DNA of 64,000 nt from JAHEKB01 sp049115575 (GTDB lineage Bacteria; Bacteroidota; Bacteroidia; NS11-12g; UBA9320): assembly GCA_049115575.1 (NCBI GenBank), contig JAGDZU010000001.1, forward strand, positions 682,001 to 746,000. Direction: 5' to 3'. This document shows, one piece after another, positions 1-9,138 of the stretch. Below the pieces are notes generated by a model. It was not told where the DNA came from, did no database searches, and worked only from the letters and a program-made list of their open reading frames with translations. Every line of letters starts with the position of its first letter. Positions within the stretch are counted from its first letter, which is position 1. The translations under genes and the position numbers were made by a program.

Positions 1-774
1 TTCTTGTTCAAACCAGAGAAATTACCAGAGGATTTTGATTTCAAATACGACAATCAGGTATTTGATGAATACAACATAGAAGTTGAAGAAGGAGTAAATA
101 TAAACGGCATCCATTTCAAAGTTCACAATCCCAAAGGGATTGTCATCTATCTCAAAGGAAATTCCAGAAGCATCAAAGGCTGGGGCAAGTTTTCGGTAGA
201 TTTCACACGCCTTGGTTTTGATGTACTAATGATAGATTATAGAGGGTTTGGAAAGAGTACAGGAAAAAGATCTGAAGAAGGAATTAAACAAGATTTACAA
301 TACGTATACGAAAGGGTAAAGCAAGAAGTTCCCGAGCGTTATATCATTCTTTACGGCAGAAGCTTTGGTTGTGGATTCGCTACTAAGCTAGCATCTATGA
401 ACAAACCACGCATGCTTATACTTGAAGCACCCTACTACAGCATGCAAAGCATCACTAAGCGGTATTTACCTATTATGCCCATGTCCTTGATTCTTCGATT
501 TCCGATTAAAACTTATAAATGGATTAAGTATGTGAGTTGTCCCATTCATATGATTCACGGAACCAAAGACGGTTTGATTCCTTTTAAATCCAGCATGAAG
601 CTGTCTCTGGTTCAACCAGATATAAGCAGGATCTATCCGGTGAACGGTGGCAGACACAACAACCTACACACCTTTGAGCAATACCACAGATATTTAGAAG
701 AAATATTGTTTTCTTCTCTGCCCGAAAAAATTAATCCGGAAGAAACCAGCCTCAGTTTTAAACGCAAGCATTAA
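1..774 (+). CDS. alpha/beta hydrolase, 5'-truncated by window edge
   Basis: Serine alpha/beta hydrolase of the membrane-anchored BEM46/YfhR-like type; substrate unknown. Visible catalytic elements are the nucleophile elbow GRSFG, an acid in HGTKDGLIP and the C-terminal histidine in GGRHNN. The frame is open to base 1 and the first residues (FLFKPEKLP) align with ILFKPTQLS of the next gene. In that paralogue this stretch lies about 30 residues in, after an N-terminal membrane helix. The true start and the membrane anchor are therefore probably upstream of the window, and the TTG at base 4 is unlikely to be the start. The stop overlaps the next start as TAATG, so the two paralogues form one operon from a tandem duplication. 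Confidence 0.8.
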   Translation, partial: FLFKPEKLPEDFDFKYDNQVFDEYNIEVEEGVNINGIHFKVHNPKGIVIYLKGNSRSIKGWGKFSVDFTRLGFDVLMIDYRGFGKSTGKRSEEGIKQDLQYVYERVKQEVPERYIILYGRSFGCGFATKLASMNKPRMLILEAPYYSMQSITKRYLPIMPMSLILRFPIKTYKWIKYVSCPIHMIHGTKDGLIPFKSSMKLSLVQPDISRIYPVNGGRHNNLHTFEQYHRYLEEILFSSLPEKINPEETSLSFKRKH

Positions 775-1580
775 TGGAATATTTACTGCTGATCATAGGG
801 TCTTTGGTGTTCTTTGCTGCAAGTAGTATCTATGCCTTCTACGTCTTTCAGGAGCGTATACTTTTCAAACCAACTCAATTAAGTAAAACACATGAGTATA
901 AATTTCCAATTGGATTAACACATGAAGAATGGAATTTGAACACTTCAGATGATGGTGAAATCAATGGAATAAAGTTTATGGTAGACAATCCCAAAGCACA
1001 ACTATTCTATTTTCACGGAAACAGTTTAGACGCTCAGTTCTGGGGTGAATGGGTGGAAATTCTTGCTAACCGCTATCAAATGGAAGCCATCATGATGGAC
1101 TATAGAGGATATGGTAAAAGCACCGGCAAGCGGAGTATGGACACCATGCTAAATGATGCCAGCGAAGTCTACAAAAAATTCAATAATGGGAACCTTAAAT
1201 CTATTATTCACGGTAGATCATTAGGAGGAGCTTTTGCGAGTCATGTGGCTAGTGCACATGAGGTGGAGAAACTCATATTGGAATCTACTTTTACCAAGAC
1301 CACCCATATAGTCTTACCCCATATCATTAGACTCCCAGATCTACCCTTCTTTAAATACCATTTTCAAAGTATTGATTCTATCAAAAAATTGAATTGCGAG
1401 TTGGAAATCATCCATGGAGAAAAGGATGCGCTAATACCCGCTAAGCACGCTCTGCTCATGTTCAACGCTTATAAGTCTAAGAATAAAAAAATGCACATTA
1501 TAGCTGAAGGAACACATAATGATATGTATCTCATGCCAGAATATCACGAGATACTTGATCAAGTATTTATAATTGATTAA
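774..1580 (+). CDS. membrane-anchored alpha/beta hydrolase
   Basis: A 268-residue serine hydrolase, paralogous to the gene before it. Residues about 3-23 form a single hydrophobic anchor, so the catalytic domain is probably tethered to the inner membrane. It has the oxyanion region YFHGNS, nucleophile elbow GRSLGG, acid in HGEKDALIP and histidine in GTHNDMY, a complete triad. The substrate cannot be told from sequence; the family includes esterases and thioesterases. The start overlaps the upstream stop by one base, and the 3' end overlaps the convergent rsmE gene by 14 bp. Confidence 0.85.
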   Translation: MEYLLLIIGSLVFFAASSIYAFYVFQERILFKPTQLSKTHEYKFPIGLTHEEWNLNTSDDGEINGIKFMVDNPKAQLFYFHGNSLDAQFWGEWVEILANRYQMEAIMMDYRGYGKSTGKRSMDTMLNDASEVYKKFNNGNLKSIIHGRSLGGAFASHVASAHEVEKLILESTFTKTTHIVLPHIIRLPDLPFFKYHFQSIDSIKKLNCELEIIHGEKDALIPAKHALLMFNAYKSKNKKMHIIAEGTHNDMYLMPEYHEILDQVFIID

Positions 1581-2259
1581 ATAGGACTGCTGCACTTATA
1601 GCAGCCGTTTCGGTGCGCAGTCTGTATTTACCCAAATCCAAGCCTTTAAATCCATTGGAATATGCCAGATTCACCTCTTCTAAGCTAAAATCACCTTCGG
1701 GTCCAATAATTACCAAACACTCCCCTTGCACTTTCTGCCAAGATTGTTTAGGGCTATCATCTATGCAATGCGCTATGTACTTATGCTCAAAATCTTTTGA
1801 AACTAATTCGGATAAATTTGATTCAGAAACTTTTGGTAAATGAAGACGGAGCGACTGTTTCATTGCTCCAACCGTTTTTTTGAGAACTCTCTCCATATTC
1901 ACCTTAACCCTCTCTGAATGTTCGGTATAAACAAATATGAGCTCTTTAATTCCAATCTCTACAACTTTTTCTATCATCCATTCAAGACGATCTCGATTTT
2001 TTGTAGGCGCTACAGCTAGTATAAGTTTGTTTGGGTTTTCTTCTTGTTTACTATCCAGTATGGTACAAACAACTTCACGCTTAGATATCCGATCTATCCC
2101 CGCTTTGTAAAGTCCCCCTTTACCATCTATTACATGAATAATGTCTCCTTGTCTTTTTCTCAAGACTAAGGAACAATGGACAGCTTCCTGATCCTCTAGG
2201 CTTATGGTGTCTCCTTCTATCCTAGTACAGTAAAAAAGCTGTTCGCGATGATTGTTCAA
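1567..2259 (-). CDS. rsmE: 16S rRNA (uracil(1498)-N(3))-methyltransferase RsmE
   Basis: SPOUT-class methyltransferase that methylates N3 of U1498 in 16S rRNA using SAM. Its 230 residues match the family length. The N-terminal PUA-like part begins QLFYCTRI, and the C-terminal SPOUT knot has the family signatures IGPEGDFSLEE and LGKYRLRTETA. The only plausible start is a TTG two bases after the pntB stop; there is no ATG in the first 20 codons. It is the last gene of the pntAA-pntAB-pntB-rsmE run, so it is probably co-transcribed with the transhydrogenase genes. Confidence 0.93.
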   Translation of the reverse strand: MNNHREQLFYCTRIEGDTISLEDQEAVHCSLVLRKRQGDIIHVIDGKGGLYKAGIDRISKREVVCTILDSKQEENPNKLILAVAPTKNRDRLEWMIEKVVEIGIKELIFVYTEHSERVKVNMERVLKKTVGAMKQSLRLHLPKVSESNLSELVSKDFEHKYIAHCIDDSPKQSWQKVQGECLVIIGPEGDFSLEEVNLAYSNGFKGLDLGKYRLRTETAAISAAVLFNQL

Positions 2260-2261
2260 TC

Positions 2262-3689
2262 TTAACTGAGGTTCTTTAATTCTCCTACTAATTCTGTGAG
2301 CACCTTTTTGGCATCTCCAAAGAGCATGCTGGTCTTGTCATTAAAGAAGAGTTGGTTTTGAATTCCAGCATAACCGGCATTCATGGAGCGTTTATTAACT
2401 ATCACGTTTTGAGCATCTTCAACTTCCAGAATGGGCATGCCATAAATTGGACTACTTGGATCAGTTTTAGCGGCAGGGTTAACCACATCGTTAGCTCCTA
2501 CTATAAGTACCACATCCGTTTGACCAAACTCAGGGTTCACTTCTTCCATTTCTTTGAGTTTATCATACTCTACATTGCTTTCTGCCAACAATACGTTCAT
2601 ATGTCCAGGCATACGACCAGCCACAGGATGTATGGCATAAGCCACTTCTACTCCTCTACTCTCAAGTAATTGTTCCAATTCATTAATAACATGTTGTGCC
2701 TGTGCAACAGCTAATCCATAACCAGGAACTATTAATACTTTCTTAGAGTAATTCATAAGCACTGCCAAATCACTGCTTCCAATTTCCTTTATGTTTCCTC
2801 CAGTTTCAGAACCACCAGCAGCAGCTCCTTCACCAAATGCACCAAAAATAACGTTGAACAAAGGCCTGTTCATTGCCTTACACATAACCAATGTGAGTAG
2901 TGTTCCAGCTGAACCTACTAGGATACCACCTGTTAGCATAACTTGATTGTCGTAAAGAAATCCTCCGAAGGCAGCGGCTAATCCCGTAAAAGAGTTCAAT
3001 AATGAAATCACAACTGGCATATCTGCACCACCAATTGGAATTACAAACAGTATTCCATATACCAATGCCAATCCAAAAATGGCATAGAGATGAGTGGCAC
3101 TTGCAGTACCGGAATAAACCATCCAGACTGCATAAGCAACTATGCCTATCATTACCAAGGTATTTACAATATTGTACTTTGGAAGACGGATAGCCTTATT
3201 CAATGTTCCGTTCAGCTTAAAAAAGGCGATCATGCTTCCACTGAAGGAAACGCTACCAATGATCATCCCAGCCATAATAACAGCTATAGACATTGGATTA
3301 CCAACATTATGCTCAAACTCTATTAATCCTATTAAAGCCGCACAAGCTCCTCCCATTCCATTGAATAGAGAAACGAGCTCAGGCATTTTAGTCATTTGAA
3401 CTTTTTTGGCAGTTACCCAGCCTACAATAGTTCCAAGCGCAATTGCCCCGAAAATGAGACCATAAATGAGACCATCTACCTTGGCTAATTCATTCACTAC
3501 CTCTCCGCTTGCCAAAATCACCTTTTTGGTGTGTAAAGCTATAGTAGCGATAATGGCAATAGTCATACCAAAAGCGGCCAAGAGATTTCCTCTTCTAGCG
3601 GTTTCAGGATGGCTAAGCATCTTTAGCCCCAATACAAAGGTGACCGATGCAACAAGATAGACGAGTAATTTTATATAAAGTATCTCCAT
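2262..3689 (-). CDS. pntB: NAD(P) transhydrogenase subunit beta
   Basis: Beta subunit of the proton-translocating transhydrogenase, which drives NADPH formation from NADH and NADP+ with the proton gradient at the inner membrane. Its 475 residues fit the family. The N-terminal half is a bundle of hydrophobic helices (domain II). The C-terminal domain III carries the NADP-binding GYGLAVAQAQ loop and VGANDVVNPAA. It is one base from pntAB upstream and two bases from rsmE downstream, which points to tight coupling. Confidence 0.95.
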   Translation of the reverse strand: MEILYIKLLVYLVASVTFVLGLKMLSHPETARRGNLLAAFGMTIAIIATIALHTKKVILASGEVVNELAKVDGLIYGLIFGAIALGTIVGWVTAKKVQMTKMPELVSLFNGMGGACAALIGLIEFEHNVGNPMSIAVIMAGMIIGSVSFSGSMIAFFKLNGTLNKAIRLPKYNIVNTLVMIGIVAYAVWMVYSGTASATHLYAIFGLALVYGILFVIPIGGADMPVVISLLNSFTGLAAAFGGFLYDNQVMLTGGILVGSAGTLLTLVMCKAMNRPLFNVIFGAFGEGAAAGGSETGGNIKEIGSSDLAVLMNYSKKVLIVPGYGLAVAQAQHVINELEQLLESRGVEVAYAIHPVAGRMPGHMNVLLAESNVEYDKLKEMEEVNPEFGQTDVVLIVGANDVVNPAAKTDPSSPIYGMPILEVEDAQNVIVNKRSMNAGYAGIQNQLFFNDKTSMLFGDAKKVLTELVGELKNLS

Positions 3690-3690
3690 C

Positions 3691-3999
3691 TTATTTCTTC
3701 TTTTTAAACATTTCCAACATGCGGTCCGTAACTACAAATCCACCTACCACATTTAAAGTTCCAAGAAAAACCGCTAGGGTACCTAAGACCAAGGCAGCCG
3801 TATTGGAAGGTTCTGAATGCAACATAACTATGATAGCTCCAACTATAACTACTCCGTGAATGGCATTTGCACCAGACATTAATGGCGTATGCAATACAGA
3901 TGGTACATGCCCAATAACTTCCACTCCCACAAAAATGGAAAGGATGACGATATACACCATTTCTATATTATCGCCCAGAAATATTAAGAGTTCTTTCAT
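3691..3999 (-). CDS. pntAB: NAD(P) transhydrogenase alpha subunit, membrane part
   Basis: Short 102-residue membrane subunit equal to the C-terminal helices of the E. coli PntA protein; many Bacteroidota and alphaproteobacteria encode it separately. Three hydrophobic segments are visible, with the conserved HTPLMSGANAIHGVV stretch in the middle. The start ATG overlaps the pntAA stop (ATGA), consistent with translational coupling and equal subunit synthesis. Confidence 0.93.
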   Translation of the reverse strand: MKELLIFLGDNIEMVYIVILSIFVGVEVIGHVPSVLHTPLMSGANAIHGVVIVGAIIVMLHSEPSNTAALVLGTLAVFLGTLNVVGGFVVTDRMLEMFKKKK

Positions 4000-5141
4000 G
4001 AATTTGAATTTGCTTGTAATTCTTGATTTTGATTAGCTTCAGGGAGTTCAGTACTTCCCTTATGAGTGATAAGTGTTCCTTGGGTGATTTCATCATCCCA
4101 ATCCCAGGAAAATGCTCCTTCATTAACCAAATGGCTTAAAAAAGTATCTATATTTCTTGAGAGTAATTCGCTCGCATTAGTTGGTAATTGAGCTGGAAAG
4201 TTGGAAACACCAATAATCTTTACCCCATTGTGCTCTAAAACCTCATCTGCTTTGCTCAATGCTGTATTTCCACCCTTAGACACTGCCATATCAACAATAA
4301 CAGATCCTTCTTTCATAAGCTCGATTTGTTCTTGAGAAATCAGTATGGGAGCTTTAGCTCCTTGTACCAAGGCTGTGGTAATAACTAAATCTGCCTGAGC
4401 CAGTGATTTGTTCACTGCTTCTTTCTGCTTAGCTAAATATTCTTCTGTTACTTCTTTGGCATAGCCTCCTTCTGTCTTTACACCTTCATCTTCCACAGTA
4501 ATGAATTTAGCCCCCAAGGACTCTGTTTGCTCTTTGCATTCCAATCTCACATCTGTTGCTTCTACCACTGCTCCTAGCCTTTTAGCGGTAGCTATGGCTT
4601 GAAGACCTGCCACGCCAACTCCAAAAATTAATACTCTAGAGGGGCTTATGGTACCCGCAGCGGTCATAAGCATGGGAAATATTTTTCCCATATGATCAGC
4701 TCCAGTAATTACAGATTTATAACCAGACAGATTGCTCTGCGAACTCAATACATCCATGCTTTGAGCTCTACTAATTCTAGGCATTGCATCTAGACTGAAT
4801 GCAGATACTTTGCGCTCAGACAAAGCCTTAACAAGTTCTTCATTCAATCTGTGAAAAAGCTGACTTATCCAGATTTGTCCTTCCTTTAATGCAGCAATTT
4901 CTTCAGAATTTGGTGGGTTAATTTTAACTATAACATCGGCCTGTGAAATGGCTGATAAATTATCTGCTGCCATGGAGCACCCTTGTTCAATGTAAAGGGA
5001 GTCATCAAAAGCAGCTTTTTTTCCGGCATTGTTCACCACTATGAGTTCGCAATCCAAACCTTTGAGCTTACCAATTGATTTTGGCGTTATGGCTACCCTG
5101 GTTTCTCCGGCTTCGGTTTCTTTAAGTACGGCTAGTTTCAA
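3996..5141 (-). CDS. pntAA: NAD(P) transhydrogenase alpha subunit, NAD-binding part
   Basis: Soluble NAD(H)-binding domain I of the proton-translocating transhydrogenase, related to alanine dehydrogenase. The protein starts KLAVLKETEAGETRVAITP as in the family and has the Rossmann motif GVGVAGLQAIATAKRLGA. The frame is open to a TTG at 5219, but that would add 26 residues with no family counterpart. I prefer the TTG at 5141, which gives 381 residues; there is no ATG near. It is the first gene of the pntAA-pntAB-pntB-rsmE operon. The start is the least certain part of the call. Confidence 0.9.
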   Translation of the reverse strand: MKLAVLKETEAGETRVAITPKSIGKLKGLDCELIVVNNAGKKAAFDDSLYIEQGCSMAADNLSAISQADVIVKINPPNSEEIAALKEGQIWISQLFHRLNEELVKALSERKVSAFSLDAMPRISRAQSMDVLSSQSNLSGYKSVITGADHMGKIFPMLMTAAGTISPSRVLIFGVGVAGLQAIATAKRLGAVVEATDVRLECKEQTESLGAKFITVEDEGVKTEGGYAKEVTEEYLAKQKEAVNKSLAQADLVITTALVQGAKAPILISQEQIELMKEGSVIVDMAVSKGGNTALSKADEVLEHNGVKIIGVSNFPAQLPTNASELLSRNIDTFLSHLVNEGAFSWDWDDEITQGTLITHKGSTELPEANQNQELQANSNS

Positions 5142-5287
5142 TTCAGCGCTATTTTGCGGTAAAATTATATCAAATAATGGAATAGCTAACAATGCTGTAT
5201 AACAGTATTCTATTCCCAACTAATTTAAAGTGATTTGAAATAATGAAATTCAGCGATATAGAGCTTTTATAAGGGCTTTTATTGCAG

Positions 5288-5295
5288 TAACTTTG
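5288..5295 (+). promoter_or_regulatory. Bacteroidota -7 box TAACTTTG for the ppk2 operon
   Basis: TAACTTTG matches the Bacteroidota -7 consensus TAnnTTTG exactly and lies 12 bases before the ATG at 5308. That supports the ATG over an in-frame TTG at 5293, which sits inside the box. No clear -33 element was identified. Confidence 0.65.
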
Positions 5296-5307
5296 GGCTA
5301 TTCAACA

Positions 5308-6189
5308 ATGGAAACAACAAAGAGCACTGTAGTAAACAAAGTGCAATTAGATTCTGACGACTTTAATTCTGTAAATAGTAGAGAGGAATATATAAAGTTG
5401 TGCAGAGAAAAGGGCTTTGATATAGATAAGCACCTTGAAAGATTTCACTATGAAGCAGAGTTACTTGACCTGCAAGCTGAGCTAGTAAATCTGCAAAATT
5501 ATGTGGTCAAAAACAATCTTAGAGTGGCCATCATTTTCGAAGGTAGAGATGCTTCTGGGAAAGGTGGTTCAATCAAGAGGTTTATGGAGCACATGAACCC
5601 AAGGTCCGCTCGTATAGTTGCCTTGCCCGTACCAACCGAAATTGAAAAAGGGCAATGGTTTTTCAGACGCTATATAAAGCAACTGCCCAATCCAGGTGAA
5701 ATAGTTCTTTTTGATAGAAGCTGGTATAATCGTGCCGTAGTTGAACCTGTTATGGGATTCTGTAATGAAGAGCAATACAATAGGTTTATGGCTCAAGTTC
5801 CCGAGTTTGAGCATATGCTATATGAAGACGGAATTATTATTATTAAATTCTGGTTCTCTATTTCAAAAGAAGAACAATCTAAGCGATTTGCTTCGAGATT
5901 GAAAAATCCACTAAAAATTTGGAAGTTTAGCCCCGTAGACCAAAAAGGCCAAGACTTATGGGATCAATACACCCACTATAAAAGCACCATGTTCTCCAGA
6001 ACCCATACTCCTTTTAGTCCATGGGTTATTGTTAAAACCAATAACAAGAAAGTGGCTAGATTAGAAAGCATCCGCTATATACTTTCTCAGTTTAACTATC
6101 CTGAGAAAGATGATGCAGGTGTAAATGTATACCCAGACCCGAATGTGATAGCTCGCTATTACAGAAACTTAAGCCAAATAGATAATTGA
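5308..6189 (+). CDS. ppk2: polyphosphate kinase 2 (PPK2), first copy
   Basis: PPK2 family P-loop kinase, which phosphorylates nucleoside phosphates with polyphosphate or runs the reverse reaction. It has 293 residues from the ATG. Walker A is GRDASGKGG, the Walker B-like segment is LFDRSWYNR, and the lid is RAVVEPVMGF. The EPVMGF lid is typical of class I (NDP-phosphorylating) enzymes, but class cannot be settled by eye. The stop and the next start overlap as TGATG, so both copies are co-translated. The 35 or so residues before the core are specific to this copy. Confidence 0.92.
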   Translation: METTKSTVVNKVQLDSDDFNSVNSREEYIKLCREKGFDIDKHLERFHYEAELLDLQAELVNLQNYVVKNNLRVAIIFEGRDASGKGGSIKRFMEHMNPRSARIVALPVPTEIEKGQWFFRRYIKQLPNPGEIVLFDRSWYNRAVVEPVMGFCNEEQYNRFMAQVPEFEHMLYEDGIIIIKFWFSISKEEQSKRFASRLKNPLKIWKFSPVDQKGQDLWDQYTHYKSTMFSRTHTPFSPWVIVKTNNKKVARLESIRYILSQFNYPEKDDAGVNVYPDPNVIARYYRNLSQIDN

Positions 6190-6983
6190 TGGAACTAACA
6201 GAAAAAGATGTAAAAATTCTTAATTCCAAAGTGGGAGTTAAGAATATATTGGGCAGTGATGCATTTAATATTGAGAAGGCATTGCGCTATGCTAAATATG
6301 AAATAAAGCTTAAAGAATACCAGGCACAGCTTGTAGAACTAATGGATTGGGTGATTAAAAACAGGCAAAGAGTGGTTGTGATTTTTGAAGGAAGAGATGC
6401 GGCAGGAAAAGGTGGTGCTATAAGAAGAATAACTTCTCATATTAACCCAAGACACTTTAGAGTTGTTGCTTTACCTAAACCCAATGAAGAAGAGGTAGAT
6501 CAGTGGTACTTCCAACGCTATGTGAATGAATTACCAAAGCCAGGCCATATAGTATTTTTTGACCGGTCATGGTATAACCGAGCTGTAGTGGAGCCTGTGA
6601 ATGAGTTCTGTACTCCACAGGAGTATGAAACCTTTATGGAGCAAGTGAATCCATTTGAGAAGATGATTAAAGACAGCGGTACATTTCTGTTAAAAATCTA
6701 CTTCTCCATTTCTAAAGAAGAGCAGGCCAGAAGATTTGAAGATATTAAGGCTAGCCCCATAAAAAGATGGAAGATGACCCCTGTAGATGAAAAAGCTCAG
6801 ACTTTATGGGATGAGTACACTTCATACAAAGTTCGAATGTTTGAACATACTCATACCGAAGCAGTACCTTGGAAAATTATCAAGGCCAACCGTAAGACTT
6901 CTGCGCGTATAGAGGCCATCAAGTACATTTTGGATTCTGTTCCATATTTACCTCCGAGCAATGGTCATGAAATCGCATACTAA
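6189..6983 (+). CDS. ppk2: polyphosphate kinase 2 (PPK2), second copy
   Basis: Second PPK2 enzyme of 264 residues, clearly homologous to the preceding one through the core: Walker A GRDAAGKGG, FFDRSWYNRAVVEPV and the C-terminal TPVDEKAQTLWDEYT. The lid reads EPVNEFC where the first copy has EPVMGFC. This difference sits beside the substrate pocket and could mean a different nucleotide preference or a heteromeric enzyme. The ATG at 6189 overlaps the previous stop by one base; an in-frame TTG one codon earlier is less likely. Confidence 0.92.
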   Translation: MELTEKDVKILNSKVGVKNILGSDAFNIEKALRYAKYEIKLKEYQAQLVELMDWVIKNRQRVVVIFEGRDAAGKGGAIRRITSHINPRHFRVVALPKPNEEEVDQWYFQRYVNELPKPGHIVFFDRSWYNRAVVEPVNEFCTPQEYETFMEQVNPFEKMIKDSGTFLLKIYFSISKEEQARRFEDIKASPIKRWKMTPVDEKAQTLWDEYTSYKVRMFEHTHTEAVPWKIIKANRKTSARIEAIKYILDSVPYLPPSNGHEIAY

Positions 6984-7005
6984 GGATTAGGATTATCTTG
7001 CATTG

Positions 7006-7818
7006 GTGAATACGAGGCGCATAATCAGAAAATTAAGAGCGCTCAGACACCAATACCTAACTATTGGCCTAAAAGAGTCTGCCTACTTCTTCTGTTTGCA
7101 TAAAACTGCAAGTAGCCTTTTTGACCACTATTTGCTTAAACATGTATGTGGCTTGTTGCATAAAAGCTATGCCACATCTATTTATCTCAATCACACGGTT
7201 CCTAATCAATTAGACTTTCAATCTCGTGGTTACGTATATGGCCCTGTTCGCATATCTGCGGAACCAGACCTTCCTGTCTATACTAAGTTAGTAAAACCCT
7301 GCACTGAACTCAACTTTATCAAAGACAAAAAGTTGCTGATTATGATTAGAGATCCTAGAGACATAATAGTGTCTTCATATTATTCTTTTGGATTTAATCA
7401 TAGACTTAGTCCAAACCCAGTCATAGCAAGATTCCAGCAAAATAGACGAGAACAAATCCAGCAAAAGAGTATAGATGAATACGCCATTGAATCCGCTATA
7501 ACTCACCTAGAACATTTCAATACTATTCAAAAGCTTTTAGATCAATGCCCTAATGCTGTGCTTTTGCGTTATGAAGACCTGATAGACAACTTTGAACATT
7601 TTGCAAATAGACTACAGACTCATCTTAAGTTAAGTCAAAAAACCTTGACTGAATTATATCATAAATCCAGGCCTAGAGATGAGGAAGATTTGTCGGCACA
7701 TAAAAGAAGTGGAATGGTTGGAGATTATAAAAACAAGCTAAAACCCGAAACCATTCATGTATTGAATCAGCATTTCCAAGATCATTTAAAGCGTCATGGT
7801 TATGCGTCTATTGCTTAA
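7006..7818 (+). CDS. sulfotransferase-like protein
   Basis: Probable PAPS-dependent sulfotransferase of 270 residues. The 5'-phosphosulfate loop appears as HKTASSLFDHYL near residue 30, and the 3'-phosphate-binding segment as IRDPRDIIVSSYYSFG in the middle; the C-terminal HKRSGMVGDYKNKL fits the family's RKGxxGDW-type loop. The acceptor is unknown and could be a surface glycan or lipid. It lies 22 bases after the ppk2 pair, so may share their promoter. GTG at 7006 is chosen, with a TTG immediately before it as an alternative. The 3' end overlaps the convergent SGNH gene by 11 bp. Confidence 0.75.
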   Translation: MNTRRIIRKLRALRHQYLTIGLKESAYFFCLHKTASSLFDHYLLKHVCGLLHKSYATSIYLNHTVPNQLDFQSRGYVYGPVRISAEPDLPVYTKLVKPCTELNFIKDKKLLIMIRDPRDIIVSSYYSFGFNHRLSPNPVIARFQQNRREQIQQKSIDEYAIESAITHLEHFNTIQKLLDQCPNAVLLRYEDLIDNFEHFANRLQTHLKLSQKTLTELYHKSRPRDEEDLSAHKRSGMVGDYKNKLKPETIHVLNQHFQDHLKRHGYASIA

Positions 7819-9070
7819 TGAATTTACCGAATTGTGTAAGCTCATTTGATTCTAAAATTAGATAGTATACTCCTGACTCTAAATCGCTTATATCCAATGT
7901 ATCGGAGTGTTCACCAAACTTCAATAACAGCTCCCCTTCTACATTATAAATGGAAGCGGATTCCCATTGAGCTTGATTGATGATTAATTCGTCGCGGCTG
8001 GGATTAGGGTATAACTGAAGTTTGTTCTCGGTCCATTCGGGCAAACCAAAGTTGAAATAGTGATATACAAATACGCTGTCATTGATGATGCTATCACAGT
8101 ATTGAATTTGCAGTTTAAAGGTGTGACCGTTTTCAAGATTATCATATAAGAAACTTACTTCCCTCCCCATCTTGAATTCACCTTCCTTTTCCCAAGTATA
8201 AATAGCTCCTCTCATCAAAGGTGCTGTCAAATGCACTTCAATATCTTCTAAGTTCTCAATCACCGAATATTTTATACTATCATAAGGCTCATATTCTCTT
8301 ATATTCCAGAGGAACAAGCTATCTAACACCACATCTCTTGCCGTTCTTTTAATCTTTCCAGCTGTGGCTGTATCCACTGTGATAAATGAACAGGCTGTAG
8401 GGTCTTTGTGAAATATACTGGCGTAAAAGGTGGCTGCAGCAGCATAAGTACCTGCAATGGATGGATGAGATTCATCCGCTGTATAAAGTTCAATAGACGG
8501 GTAGTCTTGTCTGATTTGTCTCCATACCGCTCCTACCGGTGCCGCTTCACCCTCTCTAGAAACGGCAAAGTCTAAATAATTCTTCCTGAGAATACTGTCC
8601 ATACCTAAATAAGTGCAGACAGGTGGCCAGCTTGCACAATTTAAAGCATCACCGTTTTTTCTACCCCAAGTCATATAGAACATAGGAATTGCACAACTAG
8701 AAGTGGAATAAATGCTATCTACCAACTGGTTTACATAAGGTCTTACTTGAGTGTTTACTTGAGCATCTGACCAAGATGGTTCCTGACTTTGACCTTGTAG
8801 TATAACATAATCCCAATCTTGAGATCTCATTTTGCTATAAACTACCGGGTTGGATGCATGATCAAAGAAACGCTGCCCACCTGGTGAGTGAACATCATAG
8901 ATTAAGGTGTCCCCTGCTGACAGAGCCAATTGCTTTACTGTTTCTGCTAAAGCATTTCTAGCAGTATAACTGTTGCCTATAAACAATACTTTCTTAGTTA
9001 GTTGAGCCCATGAAGTTGGGACTGCGGTGAGCATGAGAAAACCAATCAGAATAAGGGACTTATGTTTCAT
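7808..9070 (-). CDS. secreted SGNH-type protein with T9SS type A sorting domain
   Basis: A 420-residue exported protein. The signal peptide runs to about residue 22 (ending SWAQ), followed by an SGNH/GDSL-like domain: block I FIGNSYT, block V ADESHPS, and VILQGQSQEPSW in between. This suggests an esterase or acetylhydrolase whose substrate is unknown. A C-terminal type A sorting domain begins LYPNPSRDELIINQ and ends in GVYYLILES, so the protein is expected to leave through T9SS. The ATG at 9070 is preferred over a TTG at 9085, because that TTG sits inside the -7 box at 9083-9090. Confidence 0.8.
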   Translation of the reverse strand: MKHKSLILIGFLMLTAVPTSWAQLTKKVLFIGNSYTARNALAETVKQLALSAGDTLIYDVHSPGGQRFFDHASNPVVYSKMRSQDWDYVILQGQSQEPSWSDAQVNTQVRPYVNQLVDSIYSTSSCAIPMFYMTWGRKNGDALNCASWPPVCTYLGMDSILRKNYLDFAVSREGEAAPVGAVWRQIRQDYPSIELYTADESHPSIAGTYAAAATFYASIFHKDPTACSFITVDTATAGKIKRTARDVVLDSLFLWNIREYEPYDSIKYSVIENLEDIEVHLTAPLMRGAIYTWEKEGEFKMGREVSFLYDNLENGHTFKLQIQYCDSIINDSVFVYHYFNFGLPEWTENKLQLYPNPSRDELIINQAQWESASIYNVEGELLLKFGEHSDTLDISDLESGVYYLILESNELTQFGKFIKQ

Positions 9071-9082
9071 CTGAATCTCATG

Positions 9083-9090
9083 CAAATATA
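9083..9090 (-). promoter_or_regulatory. -7 box TATATTTG for the SGNH gene
   Basis: Read on the minus strand, TATATTTG matches TAnnTTTG and lies 12 bases before the ATG at 9070. It directly abuts the dnaK terminator hairpin, so dnaK termination and this promoter share about 30 bp. Confidence 0.6.
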
Positions 9091-9120
9091 AAAGCCCACT
9101 CCTTAGGAACGGGCTTTTTA
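9090..9120 (-). terminator. dnaK transcription terminator
   Basis: On the minus strand an AAAGCCC / GGGCTTT stem with a 13-base loop lies 19 bases after the dnaK stop and is followed by an AT-rich run. Its position fits a dnaK terminator. Confidence 0.6.
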
Positions 9121-9138
9121 ACTCTTATGAAAAGAATA

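Noticed and set aside
466..657. Open frame opposite the first hydrolase gene, and similar antisense frames inside pntB, dnaK, panB and the AAA+ gene
   Set aside because: Each is antisense to a well-supported gene and has no family resemblance or promoter.
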